Assembly: GCF_023078275.1 (NCBI RefSeq)
Contig: NC_062983.1
Span: forward strand, 4,767,001-4,831,000
Length of the DNA: 64,000 nt
Source: Leguminivora glycinivorella
Lineage: Eukaryota > Arthropoda > Insecta > Lepidoptera > Tortricidae
Reading direction: 5' to 3'
The notes under the pieces were generated by a model that did not search any database, was not told the origin of the DNA, and worked only from the letters and a program-made list of their open reading frames with translations. Positions within the stretch are counted from its first letter, which is position 1. Each line of letters begins with the position of its first letter. The translations under genes were made by a program, and so were the position numbers. Positions 1 to 10,296 of this stretch are shown piece by piece.

Positions 1-593
1 CCATCTACAAGTATAATCGAAGGCTATAAGACATTTTTTTGTGGTGTCATCTATGTGTGGTGTAGTGTATACGCGTTCTTAGCCGGTCGCATTTTAATGT
101 ATGGGATGGTATGATCTTCTTATATTTCGTCTATGGTTATGGTAGTTTTCCTGAACGGATGAACCGATTTTGATTTCGTTTTTCCTTTGTTTTTGAAAAG
201 CTCAGTTAGTGTGTATGGTGTAACCGTGTGATACGAGCCGTATTTTAGGCAGATTGAAAGGGTTACGATAAGGTTCATTTTCTCTAATGTACAATCAGAA
301 TAACGGATGATCTTTTTGGCAATGTATGATTCTCCCGACTCAAGCGATTTTTCATAAATTTCGAATTTATTGTTATGGTAGTTCCCTTCACAAAATTGCT
401 ATTTACATATTTACAGGGTATATATTGATAATTAATGACTCAGTGAAGGCAGCTAAATACACAATCCAGATTCACTAATAATCTTAAGGACAATTGCAAA
501 GTTTATACGTTCCTCATTTGTATAATGGGACGGGACAAAAACCCATAGGTAGGCCAGGAAATATGCGCACGGAAATAGCGATGGATAGGGCAC

Positions 594-804
594 ATGCTAC
601 GCAGAGCAGACAACCACCTGTCCAAGCAGGGTCTCTGCTGGCAATCACCTGGCAGTAGACGGTCGGGATGGCCTTGTACCACGAGGAGGCGGTCAGTGGA
701 GAAGGAGGCTAGCGCAAGTGGACTAGGCTGGGAAGGTTTGGAATTAGCCGCCCAGGATCGTGAAAGATTCTTCTAAGAACCCCTATGCCCCTAGTGAGGG
801 ATAA
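594..804 (+). pseudogene. C-terminal relic of an RTE-type non-LTR retrotransposon
   Basis: The frame from 594 reads a basic, Trp-containing stretch with GLCWQSPGSRR near residue 13 and AAQDRERF at its end, then stops at TAA 774-776. The next frame continues as NPYAPSEG and stops at 802-804, so a one-base shift separates the two parts. Seen: the motif order and the shift. Known: a CWQ..G.RR..RP segment followed by AAQDR.RW near the C-terminus recurs in RTE-like retrotransposon polyproteins. Inferred: an old 5'-truncated copy, not a host gene. No reverse transcriptase domain lies upstream in the window. Confidence 0.55.
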
Positions 805-1294
805 CATGATCACATCGTCATCATTATCATTTGTAGAATTATTGAACTAAGTAACTCTTATTTTTTATGATGTATCGTACCGATATCGTGGCGTGTAAAG
901 AGTCCTTAAGCTTGCATGAGGATGAAGTGAGATGTTAATATTAAGGCAACGATTTTGCATGTTTGGCAGATGCCTGGCTTAAGCAGAATTTCAGTGAAGG
1001 TTTTAATTTAAATACTTCCTGCTAGCTAGGAGGGAAACACGTGTTTTGTCCTTTAAAAAAAGTGCACTTTTTTAAAATTGATAAAAGTAGGTGAATCTTA
1101 ATAGGACAATATCTTTTTTTTATATACCTTAAATATATGTTTTCATAAGGCAAAATGAAAATAATGAGAATTTTAACTCACTTGTATTTTTTAAGTAAGA
1201 GGTAAGTTGAAACATTTTTTTTACTGTCTGATAACATTTATTAATTTATTCAACATAACTACAATATACTTAAATTTACAGCCGGAGCCAAAGC
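805..1294. other. AT-rich stretch, nothing recognised
   Basis: No coding frame, RNA-like fold or repeat I could match elsewhere in the window. Confidence 0.5.
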
Positions 1295-2022
1295 ATTTAT
1301 ACTGGAAAAATTATAACAATTGAATATAAAATCTGATTAATTGACACTAATTATATGTAGGTATACCAATGGATATACATATAGGAACAAATTTCTACAT
1401 ATAGGCACATCCATAATCATTAGCAACTCGCTAAAGTTTTCTTTTATACTACGTTGGTGGCAAACAAGCACACGGTCCGCCTGATGGAAAGCGGTCGCCG
1501 TAACCTATGAACGCTTGCAACTCAAGGAGTGTCACATGCGCGTTGCCAACCCATTAGAAGCTTGTACACTCCCTTTTGCTGTGTTAAGTACACAGGAAAA
1601 AAGAGTGTACAAGTTCCAAGGAGGGTTCGGGTTGCCTACGACTCAAAGGACAATAGACGGAACAAATTAGTTCCGTTGATCCTTCCGTCACCAGCACACC
1701 GCACCCTCGTTGAGCTCTGGCAGCCTTACTCACCGGCAGGAACACAACACTATGAGTAGGGTCTAGTGGTATTTGACTGCGGTCTTCTGTAAGGCGGAGG
1801 TACTTCCCCAGTTGGGTTATGCTTTAGATTCGAGCGAGATGATATCCGCTGTGCTGTGCCACACAAAGCGGAATATCACTGGATTTATACTGGAAACATT
1901 ATTACAATTGAATATAAAATCAGATTGACTCTAATTATATGTAGGTATACCAATGGATGTAATGTCCATAATAGGAACGAATTGCTACATACAGGCACAT
2001 CCACTAGCAACTCGCAAAAGCT
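1295..2022. repeat. Direct repeat pair of about 140 bp flanking an inserted repeat
   Basis: 1295-1437 and 1883-2022 are homologous in the same orientation. Both carry ACTGGAAA, ATTATATGTAGGTATACC and CAATGGAT, then GGCACATCC and AGCAACTCGC near their ends, with several substitutions and small indels. The copies lie about 588 bp apart and bracket an unrelated 445-bp segment. Confidence 0.8.
1438..1882. repeat. GC-richer dispersed repeat inserted between direct repeats
   Basis: This segment is clearly richer in G+C than its flanks and contains GGTGGCAAACAAGCACACGG near its start. That resembles a widespread lepidopteran interspersed repeat often found at LINE 3' ends. The 76-residue frame inside it (1529-1759) shows no domain. 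Family assignment is from memory of similar sequences and is tentative. Confidence 0.45.
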
Positions 2023-2810
2023 AGCAGCTTCATTTAAGCACACAGTACCAACAAGATGTCTCAATATTGACGTTGTTTCAACTTACCCTTCTGTAAATTG
2101 ACCTTAGTTTTCATGTAATAGATATTACGGCAGCCCTTTTTTTTCGACACAATGTACAAATGTATCTAAAAAGGGATTAAATATCGCAGAACCTGAAACA
2201 CTCAGGAAAACTAAAAAGAGTATACCTACAACAAAGTGTCACTTAGCGGTTAGGTCACGGCAAAGAGGCGTCTCACAAAATAAAGTACGTGACTCTATCT
2301 TCAACACAATAAAAACTGAAAGCGGATCGAGTATTATAGAGAGTTACTGTCAAAGTAAAATAATATATGTAATCACAGTGAATAGACTGCCATCTCTCGA
2401 CACAGGCTTAAAACTTTTGAACCTCAGTTTTGACAATTAGGTCAAATATTAATATTAGCGCCGTCTAGCCGAGCGTCCCCTAAAGGTGTATCGCCATCTA
2501 GGCCACCGTACCTTTTTCTGTATGGTTTTGAGGTACGTTTTTTTCTTAGACTTTATCTGTCTATACAAAGTTACATATTTATGTCTTTGTTGATACTACT
2601 AAGTAATATGTGACATGATCAATAGTAGTACAAAATAAAATAAAAATATTCGGCAAATATGAAACGGGGGCATTAGGCTGTCAGTTTGAAGTCGCATTAT
2701 AAGATTCACTTCAAAATGATGACAGTGGTTCAGACGAAAATATTATAATCCAAACAAAGTAAGTAATCACACACATTTAACGTTTATGTTCCATTAAACA
2801 AGGCAGTTAA
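2023..2810. other. AT-rich stretch, nothing recognised
   Basis: Low-complexity A/T runs only. A slightly GC-richer patch at 2458-2510 has no match I can see. Confidence 0.45.
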
Positions 2811-3067
2811 ATAACCTAACCACAAAATTAAAATTTTGGAAAACCCCCGACTGCGACATAGTGGATCGATTTTCATAAAACATGGCTAAGAACACTCCCG
2901 ACTAACTCAGCTTTCAAACAAAAAAAAAACTAAATCGAAATCGGTTCATCCGTTCGGGAGCTACGATGCCACAGACAGACACACACACAGACAGACAGAC
3001 TGACAGACACACACACAGACAGACACGTCAAACTTATAACACCCCGTCGTTTTTGCGTCGGGGTTTA
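2811..3067 (-). mobile_element. CCCCCGAC-family element (copy 1)
   Basis: Minus-strand copy of a family found six times here. It begins (minus) near GTCGGGG..AAAAAC, has a GTCT/GTGT microsatellite core at 2970-3025, then the conserved body ending in TTTTGTGGTTAGGTTAT. No coding capacity. Both ends contain AACCCCCGAC in opposite orientation, so it is partly palindromic. Confidence 0.75.
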
Positions 3068-3267
3068 AAAAACGCTCATTTTTAGCTATTGTTATTCCTT
3101 AGAACGCAGCAACCATCCAGCGGCAAAGAATATATGAGAAAAACAATATTTTCAAAGCATTTTCCCGAACAGCGTGCTAATTTATAACCCACACGAGTAA
3201 GTCATGGTGGCTACCATAGACGTAGAAAAAAATACGGAACGAAGTAAACTTATGTCAACTCTAAGTG

Positions 3268-3585
3268 AGCAATTCCCGAAAAGTTTGTACATTTCGATCA
3301 CGTCTCCGATTTTGATAAAAATTGGTAGGCTGATAGAGTCCATGATGCTGAGCAAGATCCACTAGGTTTCCCAAAATGTCCTAGGTTGTTTGTATGAAAC
3401 TTTCCTTTTTTGTTACCAGATTTCTATATATTTTCGGTAACAAAAAAGGAAAGTTTCATACAAACAACCTAGGACATTTTGGGAAACCTAGTGGATCTTG
3501 CTCAGCATCATGGACTCTATCAGCCTACCAATTTTTATCAAAATCGGAGACGTGATCCAAATGTACAAACTTTTCGGGAATTGCT
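3268..3585. repeat. Long palindrome with 150-bp arms
   Basis: 3268-3417 is the reverse complement of 3436-3585 with almost no mismatch, around an 18-nt loop. Arms begin AGCAATTCCCGAAAAGTTTG and include CCTAGGTTGTTTGTATG. The transcript or single strand would fold into a hairpin of about 150 bp. It shares the AAAAGTTTGTACA end motif with the elements at 4217 and 6656, so it is probably a hairpin MITE. Confidence 0.9.
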
Positions 3586-3600
3586 GAAGTATTCTGTGTG

Positions 3601-3775
3601 CGTAGTCGAATGTACAAACGCTCACGAAACGCTCACGATAATATCTCTTCCGTAGCTATCTATCTCTATCGCTCTTGCGTATTGGCGCGACAGAGCCAGA
3701 CTACATTTCTGCGACGTTTTGGTGGCGTTTCGCGTCGCAGAAATGCCATTCGGCTACGGCACCTCAACACTAAGT
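3601..3775 (+). repeat. Dispersed relative of the 157-bp satellite unit
   Basis: Contains CGCTCACGAAACGCTCACGA, then TATCTATCTCTATCGC, GCGTATTGGCGCGACAGAGC and GAAATGCCATTCGGCTACGG in the same order as the tandem unit at 54965-56692, with substitutions and an insertion. It is a single copy here, so the satellite unit also exists as an interspersed element. Confidence 0.8.
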
Positions 3776-4216
3776 GAAAACGCACCTTCATAAAGCATAC
3801 TTTATACGGAAAGAGACAAATACATAGCAACTGCACTCGATCTTTAGTACAGTGGTACCGTTTTCTCACTCTAACTTTAAGAAAATTATATTAACTTTTG
3901 GTGACCAACTGGCTATCAGTCATAATATTGTCGTAATAGAAAAATGGTGCCATGATGACGTCACATACACATACCATCTAAGGGTTTCTACAATCTACTG
4001 GCTACAGCGTTATTTGTCACGAATATGTTTATGATCATAATATAACATTAATATATGTTGGCACTATCTGCGAAGTTATGAAATGTAGCTATGAATATAG
4101 TTATTATGACCGGACTTGGAGACAAATTGATAATTCTTGTAACGGTCTTTCTTTAGGCTATATTATGATGTGATGACGAATCTTTTTCCAAAGCAGTAGG
4201 TAAAGTGTAAAACAGC
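3776..4216. other. No feature recognised
   Basis: AT-rich; the 60-residue frame at 3852-4034 shows no domain and is treated as chance. Confidence 0.45.
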
Positions 4217-4745
4217 AGTTCTCAAAAAGTTTGTACAAAATATTGTCTTCGGTTACCGCGATAGTCACTCATGAAATAAAACAATGGAAACGGATTATAT
4301 CGCGTATAATGAATTTGCAATTCATCTCGACGTTTCGAACACTTTACAGCATTTGTCAACGGGTGACTGAGGAAATTGTAATTTTTCCTCCACGAATGCT
4401 GTAAAGTGTTCGAAACGTCGGGATGAATTGTAAATTCAGTATACGCGATATAATCCGTTTTCATAGTTTTATTTCAGTCTGTACAAAAATTAAGGAAAAA
4501 GTTAGATCATTTGTTTTTATTCCTATTTTGTTACCAAGATTTATTTGATGTAAGTATTGAATTTTTTTCTGTTTTATTTCGACATTAAGGTTCTCTTGTA
4601 TCTATATTTTCTTAATTATAACTGCAATTATCTTGTGTACATATATTATATCTTATGAAAGTCAACTTATATTACTAAATGTTGGTAACAAAATAGGATC
4701 AATTAAAATTTGCTGAAGCGGCTATGTACAATGTTTTTGGGAACT
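4217..4745 (+). mobile_element. Non-autonomous element, empty-site copy, interrupted by a hairpin MITE
   Basis: Outer sequence begins AGTTCTCAAAAAGTTTGTAC and ends near TGTTTTTGGGAACT, an inverted relation. An inverted copy lies at 6656-7185. Between 4240 and 4476 it is interrupted by the hairpin MITE. The flanks of that insert repeat GTTTGTACAAAA (4229-4240) and GTCTGTACAAAA (4477-4488). At 4688-4700 it holds the uninterrupted sequence GGTAACAAAATAGG that is split in the other copy. Confidence 0.75.
4240..4476. mobile_element. Hairpin MITE (copy 1)
   Basis: Inverted arms around 4285-4345 and 4395-4463 share AACGGATTATATCGCGTATA, CGACGTTTCGAACACTTTAC and AGCATT. A second, longer copy is inside the hexamerin locus at 24964-25306. 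One end carries TTGTCTTCGGTTACCGCGAT in both copies. Confidence 0.8.
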
Positions 4746-4960
4746 GTGTAAAAGTGAATAACGATGTCATCTACAGTATATTTACTGTATGAAATCGTAC
4801 CAATGCCTTTACATAATATAGGAACACAATTAAGATTGTATTTATTGTATTTTGAACTATTTTCAATCGGACACAGTCATTTAGACATAGTCATAGAAAG
4901 GCTTTATTTAATATCATATTATTACAATTGGACTTATATTGACTGGGATTACCTTTTTGA

Positions 4961-5103
4961 TTTTTGTCGAGCTCCCGATATGTCGACGCAGTTGCATGCA
5001 TCATGATCATGTCTATGCAACTTTAACATCCACCCGCCTCCGTCAGTTTTCCGTGATCATGATGCATGCAACTGCGTCGAAATATCGGGAGCTCGACAAA
5101 AAT
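4961..5103. repeat. Hairpin MITE with GTCGAGCTCCCGATA ends
   Basis: TTTTTGTCGAGCTCCCGATA at 4961-4980 is inverted at 5083-5102, followed by inverted CGACGCAGTTGCATGCATCA. The loop holds a GC-rich segment at 5030-5050. The arms match apart from a few bases. Confidence 0.85.
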
Positions 5104-5126
5104 TAATAATTTTTAAGAAAAAAAAA

Positions 5127-6272
5127 AACCGTCGCCTTTCGGGTTCTGGTGAAAGCTACTGGCGAATGTTGGATTATGTAGAAATGTGTAAGTATTTTTT
5201 AAAACTGCTTTTAATGCTTTAATTATTAGATGGCAACACAAATGAATATACGTATAACGTTAAGGTTTGAGGAGTTTCCTCAATTCCTCATGAATCCGAT
5301 TATATTATAAGAAATCGAAGCTTGACAAACTTTGACTTCAAAACTTATGCTTAACAAACATAACTAAATAAATGTCACTGTTCTGAACTTAAATGCATGC
5401 TTTTCTTACAAAAATACCAAAGTCACTTGACTATGAGTGTGACGTTCAGGTTTGAGGAGTTTGGTTCTGGCCATCATCAGCAGTTCCACTGCACCAAATG
5501 TCACTGTTCTGGATGAAAGTGCATGCTGTTCTTATAAAAATACCAAAGTCACTATAAGCGTGCCGTTCAGATTTGAGGAATTCGGTTCTGACCATCATCA
5601 GAAATTCCACTGCACCAAATGTCACTGTTCTGGACGAAAGTGCATGCTGTTCTTATAAAAATGGCAAAGTTACTATAAGCGTGCCGTTCAGATTTGAGGA
5701 GTTTGGTTCTGGCCATCATCAGCAGTTCCACTGCACCAAATGTCACTGTTCTGGACGAAAGTGCATGCTGTTCTTATAAAAATACCAAAGTCACTATAAG
5801 CGTGCCGTTCAGATTTGAGGAGTTCTGTTCTGACCATCATCAGAAATTCCACAGCACCAAATGTCACTGTTCTGGACGAAAGTGCATGCTGTTCGTATAA
5901 AAATACCAAAGTCACTATAAGCGTGCCGTTCAGATTTGAAGAGTTCCGTTCTGGCCATCATCAGCAGTTCCACTGCACTAAATGTCACTGTTCCGTACCT
6001 AAATGCATGCTGTTCCTTTAAAAACACAAAAATCACCATATGTATGCCTTTCAGATTTGAGGAGTTCCCTCGATTTCTCCAGGATTCCATCATCAGAACT
6101 GGGTTCTGAGAAAAATGGGACCAATCTGTATGCATATACATTCAATCAAAAAAAAAATTTTCAAAATCGGTCCAGTAACGACGGAGATATCGAGGAACAA
6201 ACATAAAAAATAAAAAAAAAAAACATACAGACTACTTGATAACCGTCCTTCTTGAGATATGAGGCGACGGTT
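5127..6272. mobile_element. TIR element with internal 121-bp minisatellite
   Basis: Left end AACCGTCGCCT (5127-5137) is inverted as AGGCGACGGTT (6262-6272), next to A-runs on both sides. The right subterminal part (6090-6240) has ATCGGTCCAGTAACGACGG and ATATCGAGGAACAAACATAA, typical of lepidopteran non-autonomous DNA elements. About half the length is the minisatellite. No transposase frame. Confidence 0.65.
5448..6060 (+). repeat. 121-bp tandem repeat, about five full units
   Basis: Units start at 5448, 5569, 5690, 5811 and 5932, with partial units before (from about 5365) and after. Each has TTTGAGGAGTT, CATCATCAG, CACTGCACCAAATGTCACTG, GTGCATGCTGTTCTTATAAA and a run with CCAAAGTCACTATAAG. 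Units alternate between a GGCCATCATCAGCAG and a GACCATCATCAGAAA form, so the true repeat is a 242-bp dimer. The 68-residue frames in each unit are a by-product. Confidence 0.9.
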
Positions 6273-6655
6273 AAAAAGGTAATCACGGTCTATATCCCGG
6301 TCAATATAAGTCTAATGAAAATAACCGTGAATCATTGAAAACTCATATTATTACAATGTTAAAATTAAAATAATTGGATCAAACATGTGGATATTAAAAA
6401 GGGCCGCGACTCAGCATAATGTTGCAGTAAATTTTACTTAGACTTATTTGTTAATAAAGTAACTAAAGTAAAGATAGTTCGCAACGACATCGACAAGCAT
6501 ATACTTATAGAATTCGGTCAGACCATTCACAAGAATCGGTTAAGAATTGCGAAAATTTAGACATACAAAAGAATTAGCTTGCCCGATTCGAATCGTATTA
6601 GTACACTAAACCTATGCTAAAGCTGCGGTCTGGTAATATGTAATTACCTTATTCC

Positions 6656-6778
6656 AGTTCTCAAAAAGTTTGTACATAGCCACGTCAGCAAATTTTAATT
6701 GATCCTATTTTTAACCCCCGACGCAAAAACGGAGGGGTGTTATAAGTTTGACGTGTCTGTCTGTCTGTCTGTCCATCC

Positions 6779-6812
<34 letters not shown>

Positions 6813-7185
6813 GTGTGTGTCGGTCTGTGGCATCGTAGCTCTCGAACGGATGACCCGATTTAGGTTTAGTTTTTTTTGTCTGAAAGCTGAGTTGGTCGGG
6901 AGTGTTCTTAGCCATGTTTCATGAAAATCGGTCCACTATGTCGCGGTCGGGGGTTTTTTCAAAATTTTAATTTTGTGGTTATGTTACCAACATTTAGTAA
7001 TATAAGTCGACTTTCGTAACATATATATACAGGATAATTGGTATAATTAAGAAAATATGGATACTAGAAAACCTTAATGAAAAAATAAAACTTACCAAAA
7101 TCTCAATTCATCAAAAAAAAATTGGTAACAAAATAGGAATAAAAAAAATAACTTTTTCGTTAATTTTTATACAAACTTTTTGATT
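6656..7185 (-). mobile_element. Second copy of the 4217 element, split by a CCCCCGAC-family insert
   Basis: On the minus strand it matches 4475-4745 base by base for long stretches, including TTGTTACCAA and TTACTAAATGTTGGTAAC. The match breaks at 6712 and resumes at 6983, giving a filled site for the insert. Confidence 0.8.
6712..6982 (+). mobile_element. CCCCCGAC-family element (copy 2), boundaries fixed by an empty site
   Basis: Starts TAACCCCCGACGCAAAAACG, has a (GTCT)n tract at 6757-6822, a conserved body with GAACGGATGACCCGATTTAG, and ends TTTTGTGGTTAT. Comparison with 4688-4700 shows TATTTT directly joined to GTTACC when the insert is absent, so the element is 271 bp with no visible target duplication. 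Confidence 0.85.
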
Positions 7186-7224
7186 TTATTGTTAGTTTAC
7201 TAAATGAAAAACCATAAACACTAA

Positions 7225-7358
7225 CTTAAGAAAGCCACCTGTTGTATGTGTGAGTGACGTGTTCGAATAGAGAACACATATTTAAAATTAGTAACACAAA
7301 CAAAACAAACGCCTATTCGAACACGTCACTCACACACACAACAGGTGACTTTCTTAAG
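7225..7358. repeat. Hairpin MITE
   Basis: CTTAAGAAAGCCACCTGTTG and GTGAGTGACGTGTTCGAATA are inverted at 7303-7358, with an AT-rich loop of about 40 nt. Only a few mismatches. Confidence 0.85.
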
Positions 7359-7419
7359 TTTTTCACCTATACGAAGTTCTTGACACCGTACCTCATCAGC
7401 GCTCAACAGTCATGTGACG

Positions 7420-7662
7420 GCGGGTAGCAGTAATTTGGTTAATTTGTGCCTATGTTATCGTAGAATAAATGACCCAACATGAGATAGTGGGGGTTAAAGC
7501 CGTTGGCATTTTGCCAAGCTGTGGCATGCCGACACGGATGTAAAGAAGAAAGAAGTGGCTTAAAAATTATAGACGCCGAATCAATTTCTATTGATACTGT
7601 GTATCCACTACTGCATGGATTTGTCCTTATTGGCAATAAAGCTTTGAGTATTGAGTATTGAG
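7420..7662 (+). repeat. LINE 3' end with heptamer tail
   Basis: GC-moderate sequence ending TTGGCAATAAAGCTTTGAGT followed by repeated TTGAGTA units (7642-7662). An AATAAA close to a short-repeat tail is typical of non-LTR retrotransposon 3' ends. No coding part is present. Confidence 0.5.
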
Positions 7663-8254
7663 TTTTCCATAACTCCGGTGAGTGGAACTACAAGTACTGG
7701 AAATGACATGAAACAGGTAACACCGAAGTTTTATTTGCAATAGATAGATTTAAAGAAATTAATTTTCATTAGGTACATATCGGCCTATTTGTATTTGGTT
7801 TAGTTTAGCTTAAGATTCTTCTTAACCACTTGACAGTCCTACGATAGCATAGTATCCAAAAAAAAAATTCCGGTAGACAGTCCTACGATACCTTACTATC
7901 CAAAAGAGGGGATGGAGACACAGTTGATTAAAGTGACATCTAGCGAAATATTGCGGCATTATTTACTTATTCTCTTGATACAATATCGTAGCCTAACTAC
8001 ATAGTTTGTTACAAAAAGTATAGATGGCAGTGTACGCTCGTTACTTAGTGAATGAAAAAATAAATTCGGCAGTGCCTTGTCAAACTCCGCGTGTTTGTGT
8101 TTGATTTTGAATTTGTTTAATTTTTTTTGGATATCTTCATGAGAACTGTATGTGTTGGTTGTGGTATCATTATAAAGGTAAAATAGTATATTTCTCTAAT
8201 ACGTAATAAAAAAGGGGGTCATCGCTCAAAATTTCCTGTAATTTAAATAAATAA
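7663..8254. other. Intergenic; small duplicated motifs
   Basis: 7665-7715 matches, inverted, the segment at 11765-11817 (TTCCATAACTCCGG and AGTACTGGAAATGACATGAA). ACAGTCCTACGATA occurs twice, near 7826 and 7874. Otherwise nothing recognised. Confidence 0.5.
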
Positions 8255-8448
8255 TAAATAAAAAAATAAAATTCATTTATTTCAAGCCAATTATTGCTCA
8301 TACAGGTTGATTCCATACTATATTATATTATAAATAAATTAAATTAAAAACTTATAATTAAATTACATTAAATTAAATTTACTAATTAACATTAAATTAA
8401 ATTAAAATGAAAACAATTTACATTTATATTTACATCAAAAAAAAAATA

Positions 8449-10296
8449 TTAACCGACCCCAGTCCGTACATGCCTGTTACAACAGTGGACTATGTACGGG
8501 CAGTCAAGACGGTCAGCAATCATTGCCAAGACAGTGTTAGAGCTGGCCCTCACGCGCTGCACCATCGCAGCGGCGCGCAATCGCATGGTGGTGTGGAAAC
8601 AGGCCGTGCGGGCCTCCGCAAACATTCCCGAGGCGCTACAGTATCGGGGTAACCCCAACACCGCCCTGAACGCGTTATTATACTGGACGCGGAGAGCATT
8701 GTACGCCTTCTGCGTGTAGTCCGCCCACAGGCCGCACGTGTACAGCGAGGTGCAGTACGCTTTAAAAAGCGTTACCTTCACCTCACTACTACATCGAGCA
8801 AACCTGCGAGCCAACATGTTCGCCCTGACGCACAACGCTCTCCGCTCCCGTTCCATATCAACATCGTCCTTGAGGTCCGCAGTGACAATGTGCCCTAAGT
8901 ACTTAAAACTCTGAACTCTGTCTAAAAGGGTTCCGTTAAGCCTAACGGCAGGTACATTTGAAACATCGCTATTGCGGGCCTCAAAGACCATGTATTTACT
9001 TTTTGCCACATTGTACCTCAAGCCGTGACTGACTGCGTACGCTTCACATATTTTTAACAACCGCCTGAGACCACAGACTGATGCGCTCAACAGCACCATG
9101 TCATCTGCGTAGCTCAAATTATTAACGCAGACCCCGTCTACCTGACATCCTGCATGTTGACTGCTGAGCGCCTCAATTAAGTCGTTCATATACAGGTTGA
9201 ACAGTGCGGGAGAAGTTAGACCGCCCTGCCTCACCCCGCATTCCAACCCATACTCGTCAGACACTGCTCCTGCCCACCTGACAGCATTTACCTGATGTCC
9301 ATACCAGTACTTAAGGATATTAATTAGTTCTAGCGGCAAGTTAATCGACTCCAACTTTTTCCATAGCACTTCGTAGGACACCAGGTCAAAAGCCCTGGAG
9401 AGGTCAAGGAAGCACGCAAATACCGGGGTCTCTCGGTCAGTATAATACTTGACAGTATGTTTAAGACTCAGTATGGCACTTTCTGTAGACAATTGAGGTC
9501 GAAATCCAAACTGGTTATCATGTAGCTTTAAGTATTTGCCTAACTGTGTATTAAGCATAGCGTCAAAAACTTTTGCAATGACTGTCGCAAGAGAAATGGG
9601 CCGATAGTTACTCTTATCTGACAAATTACCAGTTTTATTTTTCACTATCGGCACCACTATTGTTTTCAGCATGCTTGGTGGCAGATATGAATGACTCATA
9701 CACAAATTATAGAACATTGCTAGGACTCGTGATATGTGTGGACCAGCATGCTGAAGATGCTCAATGCTCAGACCATCATGACCGGGAGATTTACCTCTTG
9801 AGATCGATTTAATAGCATTAGCCACATTTTTGGCTGTAAATCTTATCCCTACTGCGTCATTGATGGTCGGAGCACCGGGTTTAATACACGACAGTCCCAA
9901 CGGTGATTGTACATGAAAGTGATCCTTGAAAACTTCTGCTATGCCTTTCGAGTCACTCACCCCGTCAACACTCATCGGGAGGCCAGGCCGCACGTTCATC
10001 TTTTTAGTGTTTTTCCAAAAACCACGAAAATTTCCTTTAGAGTGCTGTTCCGCTAAGGCGTTCATTTTAAGTTGATCTTCGTGGTTTTGACACCATTTCA
10101 GTCTTGATTTAAACACCTTACGACTGTCACACATCTCCTTATATACTGTGCCAGATCTAGGCCTTCCGCAAGAAACCCATTCTATGAAACTCAACCTAGC
10201 CACCCGATGAGCATCGGCCACGTGTTTATTCCATCCCACCACACGTGGACCTTTACCCCCTACATCTGCTACCCCTCCCACAGACCGCTGCCTCAC
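8449..10296 (-). pseudogene. Reverse transcriptase part of non-LTR ORF2
   Basis: A frame of 615 residues. The first dozen or so residues are out-of-phase endonuclease codons; the true sequence starts near KGPRVVGWN (residues 15-23). Reverse transcriptase motifs follow in order: SPGHDGLS (170-177), NYRPISL (230-236), the first catalytic Asp in CFLDLSRAFD (295-304), GVRQGGLTSP (354-363) and the YADD catalytic pair (396-399). The C-terminal 200 residues are the Cys/His-poor tail seen in CR1-like proteins, with no RNase H. Known: this layout is that of the CR1/L2/Jockey group. Inferred: a CR1-like clade in Lepidoptera. It would act with the endonuclease on its own RNA; the frameshift near 10258 breaks this copy. 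Confidence 0.88.

Noticed and set aside
8407..8719. Plus-strand frames over the retrotransposon
   Set aside because: Antisense shadows of the reverse transcriptase C-terminus.
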